This document shows positions 28,308 to 37,773 of a DNA stretch of 64,000 nt, in pieces. The first letter of the stretch is position 1. Every line of letters begins with the position of its first letter. The notes beneath the pieces were generated by a model. The model did no database searches. It saw nothing but the letters and a program-made list of their open reading frames with translations, and was not told the DNA's origin. Location: NCBI GenBank assembly GCA_021741205.1, contig JAIOYI010000011.1:28736-92735 (forward strand), given 5' to 3'. Both the position numbers and the translations under genes were made by a program. Source of the DNA: Emcibacter sp. (lineage in GTDB: Bacteria > Pseudomonadota > Alphaproteobacteria > Sphingomonadales > Emcibacteraceae).

Positions 28308-28733
28308 GGCTTGTTTTTTGCCTTGAGAGAAAATTTCTTTTAATAATTTTATTCAGATATAGAACGGTTTACCTATTTTAAGGGGTGAACTATGCAAAAC
28401 TGTTTAATTGTTGGTGTTTTTTGTTTAAAAATATGTTATATTAACTTTGTTATTAAGAGTTTGAATGTATTTTTTAGAAATTTATTTCGAATAATGAAAT
28501 CCGATGAAGGGAATATAAATGTCAGATCAACTTGGATCTGGCATATGTTTTGTTTGTGAGTCTTGCTTTTTTAAGAGGTGATTTGCCATAATTTAGCTTT
28601 AAATTTATGGTAATATTCTTTGCATAAAGAGGTGTGTTAGAGACTCTAAGATAATTTTCACCTTTATCGGCATTTTAATTAAATCAAATGTAAAATTTAA
28701 TATTTTACAATTAGTTTGGAGTTGTATTTTAAG
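28308..28733. other. AT-rich intergenic region between fdxA and carD
   Basis: This 426-base stretch has no confident gene. One possible 55-codon reading frame, 28392-28559 on the plus strand, starts with ATG behind AAGGGGTG and encodes a Cys- and Phe-rich peptide beginning MQNCLIVGVFCLK. Its composition is that of AT-rich noncoding DNA, so I do not call it. A short hairpin, CAGATC-aacttg-GATCTG, lies at 28523-28540. The rest probably holds the carD promoter. Confidence 0.5.
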
Positions 28734-29237
28734 ATGGTTAGAGAAAAAGAATTGAGCTTTACAATTGATGAACATATCGTTTATCCAAAACATGGCGTTG
28801 GCGTGATTACAGAAATTTGTGAGCAAGAAATTTCCGGTATGAAACTGGATCTTTATGTGATCCGTTTTGAAAGTGAAAAAATGACGTTGCGGGTGCCAAT
28901 CAATAAAGCTATTGCTTCTGGTATGCGTTCTTTATCCAGTCCGATAATTATGGATAAGGCATATTCCACATTAAAAGGCCGCGCCCGGGTAAAACGCACC
29001 ATGTGGAGCCGCCGTGCGCAGGAATATGAAGCTAAAATTAACTCAGGAAATCTGGTTCATTTGGCGGAAGTGGTTCGTGATTTGCATCGCGGTGGTGATC
29101 AGACGGAACAGTCTTATAGTGAACGGCAGATATATGAATCTGCTATAAGCCGTTTGGCCCGTGAAGTGGCTGCTATCGAAGAAATTGCCGAGAAAGATGC
29201 CATGTTGAAACTTGCGGATGTTTTAACGGCCGCTTGA
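28734..29237 (+). CDS. carD: CarD family transcriptional regulator
   Basis: A 167-residue RNA polymerase-binding regulator that stabilises open promoter complexes, often at rRNA promoters. The N-terminal RNAP-interaction domain (IDEHIVYPKHGVGVITEICEQEISGMKLDLYVIRFESEKMTLRVPINKA) is followed by a helical DNA-binding part with WSRRAQEYEAKINSGNLVHLAEVVRDL. I start at ATG 28734, preceded by GGAG; an in-frame TTG at 28716 overlaps that ribosome site. Confidence 0.95.
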   Translation: MVREKELSFTIDEHIVYPKHGVGVITEICEQEISGMKLDLYVIRFESEKMTLRVPINKAIASGMRSLSSPIIMDKAYSTLKGRARVKRTMWSRRAQEYEAKINSGNLVHLAEVVRDLHRGGDQTEQSYSERQIYESAISRLAREVAAIEEIAEKDAMLKLADVLTAA

Positions 29238-29347
29238 TAATATGTCATTGAAATAATGGTTCTAATATTATTTTGCCCCCTATTGGGGATATGGGTAATA
29301 TAGGGTGGATAGTCAACTTCTGAAAAATATGGGTTATTTGAGTGTCT

Positions 29348-30178
29348 ATGGATACGACCGATCTTTCAAATATGGATTCTGAGAAATTTGGTTGTCTGGA
29401 TCAATCCCAAAGGATTTGGGCTGTTGGGGCAATTCACGGCGAGATAGAGAGCCTTCGGATATTGCATTTGGATATTCTTGCCCGTTATCAAACGGGGGAT
29501 AGAATTGTTTATTTGGGTAATTATTTTGGTAATAAGCAATCGGCTATAGAAACACTGAATGAACTATTGCTTGCCCGTCGAAAATTTATGGCTGCGGGCG
29601 AGGTTTCTCCACCTAATTCATTGGTCTATTTGCGGGGAGCTCGGGAGGAAATGTTGACAAAATTGCTGCAATTGCAATTTGCTCCAAATCCCGCAGAGGT
29701 TATGGACTGGCTTTTGGAACATCATATGGGGGCGGTCATTGAATGTTATGGTACAAAAGCCAATGTAGCCCGAGCTATTGCCCGTGAAGGAACGCTTTCA
29801 ATTTCCAAATGGACGGGAAGTCTTCGTCGATCCATAAATCATCATGCGGGTCATACGGCCCTGCTCAGCAATTTAAAAAGAGCCGCCTTTACCAGAGAGG
29901 GTAAAATATTATTCGTCCATGCCTCTGTTGATGTCTCAAGACCTTTAAACATGCAAAAAGATAATTTCTGGTGGGATAATGGACGTTTTGACGGCATTAA
30001 TGATGCCTATAATGGTTTTTCCAGAATAGTGCGTGGTTATGATCATTCTAATAAGGGGTTATGTCTCGACCATCCCCATAGAGCAACAGTTGATGGGGGA
30101 AGTGGCCGTGGTGGTTCATTGAATGCGGTGTGCTTTTCGCATGAGGGTGATATTGTTGATCACTTGACCGTTTCATAA
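29348..30178 (+). CDS. Metallophosphoesterase homologue lacking metal ligands (pseudo-phosphatase)
   Basis: A 276-residue protein with the overall layout of a PP2A-like bacterial Ser/Thr phosphatase, but its metal motifs are altered. GDIHG is GAIHG (27-31), GDYVDRG is GNYFGNK (57-63), and GNHE is GARE (97-100). FVHA remains as ILFVHASVD, and the C-terminal GGSLNAVCF strand is retained. Without these Asp, Asn and His residues it should not bind the two metals, so a binding or scaffold role is more likely than catalysis. The gene is full-length, which argues against simple decay. The start could also be GTG 29342. It follows carD. Confidence 0.72.
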   Translation: MDTTDLSNMDSEKFGCLDQSQRIWAVGAIHGEIESLRILHLDILARYQTGDRIVYLGNYFGNKQSAIETLNELLLARRKFMAAGEVSPPNSLVYLRGAREEMLTKLLQLQFAPNPAEVMDWLLEHHMGAVIECYGTKANVARAIAREGTLSISKWTGSLRRSINHHAGHTALLSNLKRAAFTREGKILFVHASVDVSRPLNMQKDNFWWDNGRFDGINDAYNGFSRIVRGYDHSNKGLCLDHPHRATVDGGSGRGGSLNAVCFSHEGDIVDHLTVS

Positions 30179-30261
30179 TATTGGGCAATGTTTCATTCTG
30201 AAATAAAACTATATTGTCATAATTTTGCGATAAAATAACATTATTTTGAGATCAGATCAGG

Positions 30262-30296
30262 TTCGTCCTATCGCTATTATTTTGTTTTCGTCCTAT
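30262..30296. promoter_or_regulatory. Direct repeat upstream of the RND operon
   Basis: TTCGTCCTAT occurs at 30262-30271 and again at 30287-30296, 25 bases apart, about 90-120 bases before the first RND gene. Exact 10-bp direct repeats in this position suggest a tandem binding site for a regulator, which is not encoded next to the operon. Confidence 0.4.
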
Positions 30297-30383
30297 ATTG
30301 ATAATTGGAAGATATCACATATATAACAAAGACAAAAAACCGCTAAAATAAAAAATAAAAGTTAGGTTACGAAGGATAATACA

Positions 30384-31838
30384 ATGAAAAATGCCAAGTA
30401 TTTGGTTCTTTCAGTCTCAATGCTCGTTTTGATATCTTGTGCCACGGCACCTGTAACGGACGAAAATCTTCCCACAGCGGATATTGCAGAGAATTGGCGC
30501 GCCAATGAAAAAACATCAGAATATGTAGTGGGTGAGGTGCGGGACGGATGGCTTGACGTTCTAAATATACCAGCATTATCTGTCTTCGTTCATGAAGTGT
30601 TAGAGAAAAATCCAGATTTTCAGGCGACTTCCCACAGGATGAAGGCCGCAGGCTTTAACGCAGAAGTTTCAAGGGGAAATCTTTACCCGACCCTAAATGC
30701 AAATTTTGGTGCCAGTCGCCAACATATCAGTAATCCAGATACCACAGGGAACAATTTGTCCTTGGGACTTGATGCCCGTTGGGAAGCAGATGTCTGGGGC
30801 AGGTTATCGGCTCGGGTGGGTGCTGCGGACGCTGATTATGCTGCGGCTCGCTATGACCGTGAAGGGGCGAGATTATCTCTTGCGGCACAAGTCACTCAGG
30901 GCTGGTTTGATATTATGGAGGCGGAAGAACAGGCGACGCTTGCCGCCAAAACCGTTGAAAGCTATGAGCGTGCTGCGGGTGTTGTTAAAAAGCGCTTTGT
31001 TCGGGGATTAAGTACAGGACTTGATTTGCGCTTGATCGTGACAAGTCTTGAGGCTTCCCGAGCGAACTTAAGCAATCGTGAAAATCAGTTGGAACAAGAA
31101 AAAAGAAGACTGGAAATTCTGGCGGGCCGCTATCCTGCGGCAAAAATTATGGCAAAAGGTGAAATTCCAGATTTAAAGGGTGACGTGCCTATTGGGTTGC
31201 CAATAAATTTGCTTGAAAGACGGCCTGATCTTCGGGCTGCAAAGGAACGTCTGATTTCTGTGGGCTACAGCAGTCAAGCTGCAGAAAAAAATTTACTGCC
31301 ATCTTTTTCCATTACAGCGAGCGGCAATAACAGTTCATCAAACTTTAGCGATCTTTTGAAATTTGATAATATATTCTGGAATTTGTTGGGTAACATTACT
31401 CAACCCTTATTTCAGGGAGGCAAATTAAGATATACCGCAAAGGCACAGTTGGCATTATTTGAGGCCGAGAAACAGGTTTTTGCCCGTAATCTTCTTGTGG
31501 CCTTCAAAGAGGTGGAAGACGCCCTGTCTAGTGAAAGATCATTAAAAGAACAGGTCAATTATATAGAAAAGGCCGCTGAAAATGCCGCTTCGGCAGAAAA
31601 TGTTGCCATTGATCAATTTGCACGGGGACTTATAAAAATTTCTGTACTTCTGGAATCACAACGGCAAAGTTTGGCACAACAAAGCCAGCTTATATCCGTT
31701 AAAAAACAACTTATAAATAATAGAATAGCACTGCACCTTGCATTGGGTGGTGACTTTATAACAAGTGAAGATATTCAGGCTCAAACGAACAATAGAATAA
31801 CCCCACAAGGGAAAGCCGATAAAGGAAATTCATTATGA
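30384..31838 (+). CDS. RND efflux outer-membrane lipoprotein (TolC/NodT family)
   Basis: Outer-membrane channel of a tripartite efflux pump, 484 residues. The N-terminus is a lipoprotein signal ending in the lipobox LISC (VLISCATAPV). The body shows two OEP repeats with the family motifs GWLDVLNIPALSVFVHEVLEKNPDFQATSHR, RWEADVWGRLSA, the RRPDLRAAKERLISVGY stretch and NITQPLFQGGKL. It is the first gene of the operon and overlaps the adaptor gene by four bases (ATGA). The transported compounds are not predictable. Confidence 0.95.
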   Translation: MKNAKYLVLSVSMLVLISCATAPVTDENLPTADIAENWRANEKTSEYVVGEVRDGWLDVLNIPALSVFVHEVLEKNPDFQATSHRMKAAGFNAEVSRGNLYPTLNANFGASRQHISNPDTTGNNLSLGLDARWEADVWGRLSARVGAADADYAAARYDREGARLSLAAQVTQGWFDIMEAEEQATLAAKTVESYERAAGVVKKRFVRGLSTGLDLRLIVTSLEASRANLSNRENQLEQEKRRLEILAGRYPAAKIMAKGEIPDLKGDVPIGLPINLLERRPDLRAAKERLISVGYSSQAAEKNLLPSFSITASGNNSSSNFSDLLKFDNIFWNLLGNITQPLFQGGKLRYTAKAQLALFEAEKQVFARNLLVAFKEVEDALSSERSLKEQVNYIEKAAENAASAENVAIDQFARGLIKISVLLESQRQSLAQQSQLISVKKQLINNRIALHLALGGDFITSEDIQAQTNNRITPQGKADKGNSL

Positions 31839-33007
31839 GTATCTCAAAAAAAATGCGCTCATTCATTTTACCGACCATTATTATCATCGGGGCTGTGGGC
31901 GCCAGTGCCCTTCTGGTTATGGCCAAACCTGAACCAGAGAAGAAAGCAGCCGTTGAAATTGCCCGATTTATTCGCGTGATCAAGGCACATCCAAAACAGG
32001 TGGCATTATCTGTAGAAACCCAAGGAAGTGTAGAGGCAAAACAGGCCATTGATCTTATTCCTCAAGTTTCGGGACAGGTTGTCTATGTTTCCGATAAATT
32101 TGTTGACGGCGGAATATTCAAAAAAGGAGAGGTCATTATTCGTATTGATCCTCGTGATTATCAATATGCCGTCACATCGGCACAGGCACGGGTCGCTGAA
32201 AGTCAGCAATTTCTGGAAAAAGAACGGGCAGAAGCCGACTTGGCAAAAGCAGAATGGAAAATCTTGGGTCAAGGAGAGGCGTCGGATCTTACGCTCCGTA
32301 AACCGCAGCTTGCCGATGCAGAGGCAAAGGTAAAAGCGGCAGAGGCTAATCTAAGTGTTGCGGAACTTAATCTTGAACGCACAGAAATACGTGCTCCTTT
32401 TAAGGGCTTGCTGAATAGTAAGAATGTTGACCTTGGTCAGTTCATTACCATGGGAACAAAACTTGGGAAATTATATTCCGTTGATGTCGTGGAAATACGG
32501 CTTCCCATGTCCAGTAAGGACTTGGGTCAATTTGATATTAAGGGCTTAAAAACTGGCTCTGCTCAGTTTGATGTTACCTTAACGGGGCGTTTTGCCGATC
32601 AGGATCATCATTGGAAAGGCAAAATTGTCCGCAGTGAAGGCATGATCGATCCCAAAACACGGATCATGTATGTGGTGGCACAATTACGGGGCGATCAATT
32701 GATGTCCTTGGAGGGAAATATTCCGATCAGTATTGGACAGTTTGTTTCGGCAAATATTGAAGGCCGCCATTTTGATGGAGTATATCAATTGCCTCGTGAA
32801 GTATTACGTCAGGGAGATCAAATTCTTGTAGTTGATAAAGACAATAAATTGCGGAGCCGTAAGGTGAAAGTTATTGAATCGAACCGCGATTTTGTCGTAA
32901 TTTCCGACGGCTTAAAAGAAGGTGATATTATAAGCCAGTCACAGCTTGGTATGGAAGTGGATGGTCTGTTGGTAAAATATGACCTTGGGCAAGGGGACCA
33001 GTCATGA
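31835..33007 (+). CDS. RND efflux periplasmic adaptor (HlyD/MFP family)
   Basis: Membrane-fusion protein of 390 residues that joins the inner pump to the outer channel. It has an N-terminal membrane anchor (ILPTIIIIGAVGASALLVMA), a biotinyl-lipoyl-like segment (GSVEAKQAIDLIPQVSGQVVYVSDKFVDGGIFKKGEVIIRIDP), a coiled-coil hairpin rich in Ala/Glu/Lys (about residues 115-170) and a beta-barrel domain. It overlaps both neighbours by ATGA, so the three genes are translationally coupled. Confidence 0.95.
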   Translation: MSISKKMRSFILPTIIIIGAVGASALLVMAKPEPEKKAAVEIARFIRVIKAHPKQVALSVETQGSVEAKQAIDLIPQVSGQVVYVSDKFVDGGIFKKGEVIIRIDPRDYQYAVTSAQARVAESQQFLEKERAEADLAKAEWKILGQGEASDLTLRKPQLADAEAKVKAAEANLSVAELNLERTEIRAPFKGLLNSKNVDLGQFITMGTKLGKLYSVDVVEIRLPMSSKDLGQFDIKGLKTGSAQFDVTLTGRFADQDHHWKGKIVRSEGMIDPKTRIMYVVAQLRGDQLMSLEGNIPISIGQFVSANIEGRHFDGVYQLPREVLRQGDQILVVDKDNKLRSRKVKVIESNRDFVVISDGLKEGDIISQSQLGMEVDGLLVKYDLGQGDQS

Positions 33008-36000
33008 ATAATATCGTGAGTTGGTTTGTCAATAATCCTGTTGCGGCAAATTTGTTGATGATACTCCTTCTTATAGGTGGGATTGTCGGACTACAAAAAA
33101 TTGATAAAGAAAGTTTTCCTAGTATTGATGGTAGTGAAATTCATGTGGATGTTTTCTATCTTGGTGCAGGTCCAGAAGAAGTTGAAGAGCGTATCATTAT
33201 ACGTATAGAGGAAGCCGTTTATGATCTTGAAGGGGTAAAACATATTATATCCCGTGCCAATGAAGGATTTGGTAATGTGGTTATTGAGGCGGTTGATGAT
33301 TATGATATGCAAAAACTTCTGAACGAGGTTAAGGCTCGTGTGGATAGTATTAATACCTTTCCCCGTCTGTCGGAACGTCCCGTGGTTAGTCAACCATTAT
33401 TTAGTCAGCCCGTGGTGCAAATTGCACTTGCGGGTAATATTCCAGAAGCAGATCTGAAGGAATTGAGCCGTAATGTCCGTAATGAACTTGCAACTCTTAA
33501 AGGGGTCAACCAAGTTAGCCTCGATGGAACGAGACCTTATGAAATTTCCATTGAAATTGATGAGTATAATTTACAGAAGTATGGTTTGACTTTTGATCAA
33601 ATTGCCCAAGCTATTTCACGTTCATCGGTAAATATGCCAGCGGGTAAGGTGGATAACGAGACGGGAAATATTCAAATTATGACCCGTGGTCAGGGCTATA
33701 CGGGAAAAGATTTTGAAGATATAGTTGTTTTACACAATCAAGACGGAACCCGCGTGTTATTAAAAGATGTCGCAAAGGTGGTTGATGGATTTTCTGATGA
33801 TAAATTTTCCGGCCATGTCAATCGGAAAAATGCGGTACTAATTCATGTTGAAACGACTGTGAACCCCAATGTGGTCACCGTGAGCGAAAACGTGACGGAT
33901 TATATCGAAAATACGTTGAAACCTAAATTGCCCAAAGATGTTGAAGCCATAATATGGAATGATCAATCAAAGGGTTTCAAAAGCCGCGCCTCCACGTTGA
34001 TCAATAATGGTCTTAGTGGTCTCGTCCTTGTGTTTGCGGGGTTAATGTTGTTTTTGACACCCCGTCTTGCCGCATGGGTTGTGGTTGGTATTGCGGTGTC
34101 ATTTCTAGGAGCCTTTATGTTTTTGCCCATGACAGGGGAAAGTCTGAACATGATCGGTATGTTTGCTTTCATTCTTATTTTGGGCATTGTGGTGGATGAT
34201 GCGATCATTGTGGGCGAAAATATTCACCGTGAAAATCAACGAGGTATAAAGGGTGGTAAAGCTTCTATATTAGGGACAGTAAAGGTTATAAAGCCAGTTA
34301 TTTTCTCGGCTCTAACCACGATGATCTTTTTTGCTCCAATGGCTATGGTTCCAGGTGATACAAAGCAGTTTACGACGGTTATTGCGGTTGTTGTTATCTT
34401 AACGCTTTGTTTTTCTTTGCTCGAAAGTCTTTTGATATTGCCTGCTCATTTACGTCACGGTGGTGAAGAGAAGCCAGGGGTTCTTGCCCGACTTCTCACT
34501 AAAATTGGCATGACAAAATATGTCAATATAGCTAGAGAATGGTCAGATAAATTTCTGAATTTATTTATAATAGATTATTACCGTCCTTTTCTTGACAAAT
34601 GTTTGCGTCATAAAGGGATAACATTAAGTGCCTTTATTGGAATGCTGGTGATTGTTATCGGTGGAATCCAAATGGGCGGACATGTGGGATTTGCTTTCCA
34701 ACCTTCAATCCCACAGGATTTTATCAGGGCGGAATATACTTTTCCAAATGGTGTACCTTTTGACAAAGTGAAAGAGGCAACGGTTGCCCTTGAGACATCT
34801 GCCTATAAGGTGGTGAAGGAATTAGAGACTAAATATCCTAATGACAAGATATTTAAAGCCAATATGGCCTTTGCCAGTAATCGAGGAGCTCGTTCTTTTT
34901 TTGTCTTAGAACCTTCTGAAAATCGACCTATTTCTACAGAAGACATTACAAAAATGTGGCGAGAGGCAACCCCCTCCTTTCCCGATGCCAAGGAAGTTAA
35001 ATTCGATAATACCTTTAACAATGATAGTCGAGGCATGCAGATACGTTTATCATCAGCCCATGTTAAAAACATTGAGGCGGCGGCGGATGAACTCAAAGCT
35101 CGCCTTGCTACCTATGATGCGATTTATTATGTATCCGATACATTGGATTCCGCTCAGGCCGAGGCCGTGTTGTCATTAATGCCCAGTGCAGAAAATATGG
35201 GCATTTCACTTTCAGATTTAGGCCGTCAAGTACGCCAAGCCTTTTACGGCGAGGAAGTTCAGCGCATACCGCGCGGTATTGACGACGTGAAGGTGATGGT
35301 GCGTTACCCAGAAGAAGACCGAAAATCCTTTGATACCTTGAACAAATTACGGGTGCGTTCAGGGGAGGGTTCTGTTGTGCCCTTTGGTTCTGTGGCGGAT
35401 ATCAAATATCGTCCTGCTTATACATCCATCAACCGAAGGGATCGGGAGCGTACCTTAACGATTACCGCTTCTTTTGCAGAAGGTAAGGCCGCCGAAATAG
35501 AAAAAATCAAACAAGATTTAAAAGAAAATTTTTATCCCGACTGGCAGAAGAAATATAAGGATGTTCAATTTGATTATGGTGGCGGTGATGAAGGTCAAGA
35601 AGAATTTATGAAGTCCATCATGACCAATTTTGGTTTTGGTCTGCTCATAATTTATATTTTATTTGCCATCGCCTTTAAATCTTATTTCAAACCCTTCATT
35701 ATCTTTACGGCATTGCCCTTTGGTTATATGGGTGCCATTCTTGGACATTTATTTTTAGGTATGGATATCAGTATTTTCTCTATCATGGGCATAGCAGCCG
35801 CCATGGGGGTTGTGATCAATGATAATCTGGTTCTTGTGGATCATATATGCAGTTTGCGCAATAAAGGTTATAATGTTATTCAGGCAATTGAAATTTCAGC
35901 AGAAGAGAGATTTCGTCCTATCTTTCTCACGTCATTTACAACCTTTATAGGTCTTCTACCCTTGATGTTGGAAACAAGTGTTCAGGCACAATTTATGATC

Positions 36001-36159
36001 CCGACCGTGGTGTCATTATCATTCGGAGTGTTATTTGCGACGGGTGTGACCCTTATCTTAGTGCCTGTGCTATACATTCTTATGTCACGAGCAAGAGACC
36101 ACATATATAATTTACTTGGGTGGGAATTGTTGGAGACCTTGCCAAATCCTGCGGAATAA
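33004..36159 (+). CDS. RND efflux inner-membrane permease (AcrB/HAE family)
   Basis: Proton-driven pump of 1051 residues with twelve predicted helices and two large periplasmic loops. The N-terminus WFVNNPVAANLLMILLLIGGIVGL is typical of the export RND group. The proton-relay aspartates are present in helix 4 (ILGIVVDDAIIVGENIHRE), and the second half shows FSIMGIAAAMGVVINDNLVLVDHI and FRPIFLTSFTTFIGLLPL. It completes the operon and is followed by a clear terminator. Confidence 0.96.
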   Translation: MNNIVSWFVNNPVAANLLMILLLIGGIVGLQKIDKESFPSIDGSEIHVDVFYLGAGPEEVEERIIIRIEEAVYDLEGVKHIISRANEGFGNVVIEAVDDYDMQKLLNEVKARVDSINTFPRLSERPVVSQPLFSQPVVQIALAGNIPEADLKELSRNVRNELATLKGVNQVSLDGTRPYEISIEIDEYNLQKYGLTFDQIAQAISRSSVNMPAGKVDNETGNIQIMTRGQGYTGKDFEDIVVLHNQDGTRVLLKDVAKVVDGFSDDKFSGHVNRKNAVLIHVETTVNPNVVTVSENVTDYIENTLKPKLPKDVEAIIWNDQSKGFKSRASTLINNGLSGLVLVFAGLMLFLTPRLAAWVVVGIAVSFLGAFMFLPMTGESLNMIGMFAFILILGIVVDDAIIVGENIHRENQRGIKGGKASILGTVKVIKPVIFSALTTMIFFAPMAMVPGDTKQFTTVIAVVVILTLCFSLLESLLILPAHLRHGGEEKPGVLARLLTKIGMTKYVNIAREWSDKFLNLFIIDYYRPFLDKCLRHKGITLSAFIGMLVIVIGGIQMGGHVGFAFQPSIPQDFIRAEYTFPNGVPFDKVKEATVALETSAYKVVKELETKYPNDKIFKANMAFASNRGARSFFVLEPSENRPISTEDITKMWREATPSFPDAKEVKFDNTFNNDSRGMQIRLSSAHVKNIEAAADELKARLATYDAIYYVSDTLDSAQAEAVLSLMPSAENMGISLSDLGRQVRQAFYGEEVQRIPRGIDDVKVMVRYPEEDRKSFDTLNKLRVRSGEGSVVPFGSVADIKYRPAYTSINRRDRERTLTITASFAEGKAAEIEKIKQDLKENFYPDWQKKYKDVQFDYGGGDEGQEEFMKSIMTNFGFGLLIIYILFAIAFKSYFKPFIIFTALPFGYMGAILGHLFLGMDISIFSIMGIAAAMGVVINDNLVLVDHICSLRNKGYNVIQAIEISAEERFRPIFLTSFTTFIGLLPLMLETSVQAQFMIPTVVSLSFGVLFATGVTLILVPVLYILMSRARDHIYNLLGWELLETLPNPAE

Positions 36160-36168
36160 AATTTGGGA

Positions 36169-36206
36169 AAGAGCCGGTTATATGTGATTATACCCGGCTC
36201 TTTTTT
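36169..36206 (+). terminator. Terminator of the RND operon
   Basis: AAGAGCCGG and CCGGCTCTT form a 9-bp stem with a 16-base loop, followed by a run of six T including the last stem bases. It begins ten bases after the RND permease stop and 19 bases before the end of the convergent M48 gene. Confidence 0.85.
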
Positions 36207-36224
36207 GTTATTCACTGGTCTCTT

Positions 36225-37763
36225 TTATTTTTCATTGGCATTAATAACCAATTTGACCTTTTGTCCAACGGTTAGTTGGCTGTTTGTATTCATGCCGTTG
36301 AGCACCAAAAATCGATCAAGTTGATAGGTGGGGAAGGCCATATTTTTAGATAAACTCGTTACTGTGTCACCTTTTTTGACTGTGACGATACGGATAATTT
36401 TGCCTTTAATGGTTTTTGCTTGTTTGTCGGACAATCTGTTGAAACTATAGGTCATGCGTTGCAGGCCATCTTTTAAAGTCTCTATTTTATCCAAGGGTGT
36501 GATCATTAAAAAATAATAGGCCTGATAATCAGAATGTTTAATCGCAACAATTCGGACTTTTGAGGGTATCTTATTCACCGTGATATCATTCCAACCTGTG
36601 ACGGCAGCCATGCCATTTATGGAGATATCTTCAAGCCCCTGGAGGTCATTTTCTTTAACATACCCCTTCCATATCTTTGAGGTAAATTCAATCATATTCT
36701 GACCTTGGAGGTCGCCGCCTGAAAATAAAACGAGGGATCCTTCCGCAGGGCCTGTTCCTTGGGCATAAACCATATCCTCAGTGTTGATGAGGCGGTAATT
36801 CTTGGGCACATTAAATGTTAAGCGGAGGGGACCATGGGAAAAATTCTGTCCATTAATAATGCCATGAGCGGGATCGTCACCATAAAGCATGCCATCAATA
36901 GTTTTTAAATACAGATCATGGTTACGATTTCGGCTATTTTGGGCAAGTCCTGTTTTTTGAGCATTGGCAAAGGCACGGCTTACCCGGTCCTTGGTATTGG
37001 GGTGGGTGGAGAAAAACTCAGGAGGTCTTTGTTGACCAGTACGATTTGCAATAATATCTTGTAATTGGCTATCTTTGTCCAGAGAGCTTAACATATCGGC
37101 TGCAGCATAGGGATCAAATCCCGCCCGAAGGCTATAGCGAATACCAAGGTCATCGGATTCATATTCATTGCTGCGGGAATAGCTTTGTAAGTAAAGCTGA
37201 GAACCGTAACCGACAGCATCGCTCAGTTCTTTGCTATTGAGGACGGATCCAAGAACAGTGGCACCAAGACCTGTGAATATTTGTTGATTATATCTTTTGG
37301 CAGAATGGCGGGCTGTAACATGGCCAATTTCATGACCCAGAACGGATGCCATTTCAGATTCACTGTTAAAGAGCGCCAAAATCCCGCGGGTAACATAAAT
37401 ATATCCCCCTGGTAAGGCAAAGGCATTGATGATCGGAGAATTAAGAACCGTAAAGGTGAAGGGGCTATTGGGCAGCTCTGATACAGCGGCAAGCCGTCCG
37501 CCAGTAACAGCAACATAACCGCCAACTTTGGGGTCATCAACAACGCCACCATGCTCTTTAATCACGATGGGATGTTGTTCTTGGCCAATGGCGGTCTCCT
37601 TTGCAGGACTCATAAAGGGGGTGAAGTCCGATCCACCTGTTGCGGGGTTTGTGGTCATACAACCTTGAAGCAGTAACGGGACTATCACAAATCCTAAAGC
37701 AAGCGTATTTTTGCTCTTTCTAATAAAATTGGTCAATCGTGAGATTTCTATTATTTTTGTCAT
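36225..37763 (-). CDS. M48 family zinc metalloprotease with C-terminal LysM domain, predicted lipoprotein
   Basis: A BepA/LoiP-related envelope protease of 512 residues. The signal ends in the lipobox LLQGC (Cys35). The zinc motif is HEIGHVTARH, with a further Glu in SRSNEYESDDLGIRY. After a middle region comes a C-terminal LysM (VTVKKGDTVTSLSKNMAFPTYQLDRFLVLNG...LTVGQKVKLV) that should bind peptidoglycan. BepA normally has TPR repeats here instead. I chose ATG 37763, preceded by GAAGGAC, because the longer frame overlaps the upstream nuclease gene. It probably degrades misassembled outer-membrane proteins. Confidence 0.92.
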   Translation of the reverse strand: MTKIIEISRLTNFIRKSKNTLALGFVIVPLLLQGCMTTNPATGGSDFTPFMSPAKETAIGQEQHPIVIKEHGGVVDDPKVGGYVAVTGGRLAAVSELPNSPFTFTVLNSPIINAFALPGGYIYVTRGILALFNSESEMASVLGHEIGHVTARHSAKRYNQQIFTGLGATVLGSVLNSKELSDAVGYGSQLYLQSYSRSNEYESDDLGIRYSLRAGFDPYAAADMLSSLDKDSQLQDIIANRTGQQRPPEFFSTHPNTKDRVSRAFANAQKTGLAQNSRNRNHDLYLKTIDGMLYGDDPAHGIINGQNFSHGPLRLTFNVPKNYRLINTEDMVYAQGTGPAEGSLVLFSGGDLQGQNMIEFTSKIWKGYVKENDLQGLEDISINGMAAVTGWNDITVNKIPSKVRIVAIKHSDYQAYYFLMITPLDKIETLKDGLQRMTYSFNRLSDKQAKTIKGKIIRIVTVKKGDTVTSLSKNMAFPTYQLDRFLVLNGMNTNSQLTVGQKVKLVINANEK

Positions 37764-37773
37764 AGGATGTCCT

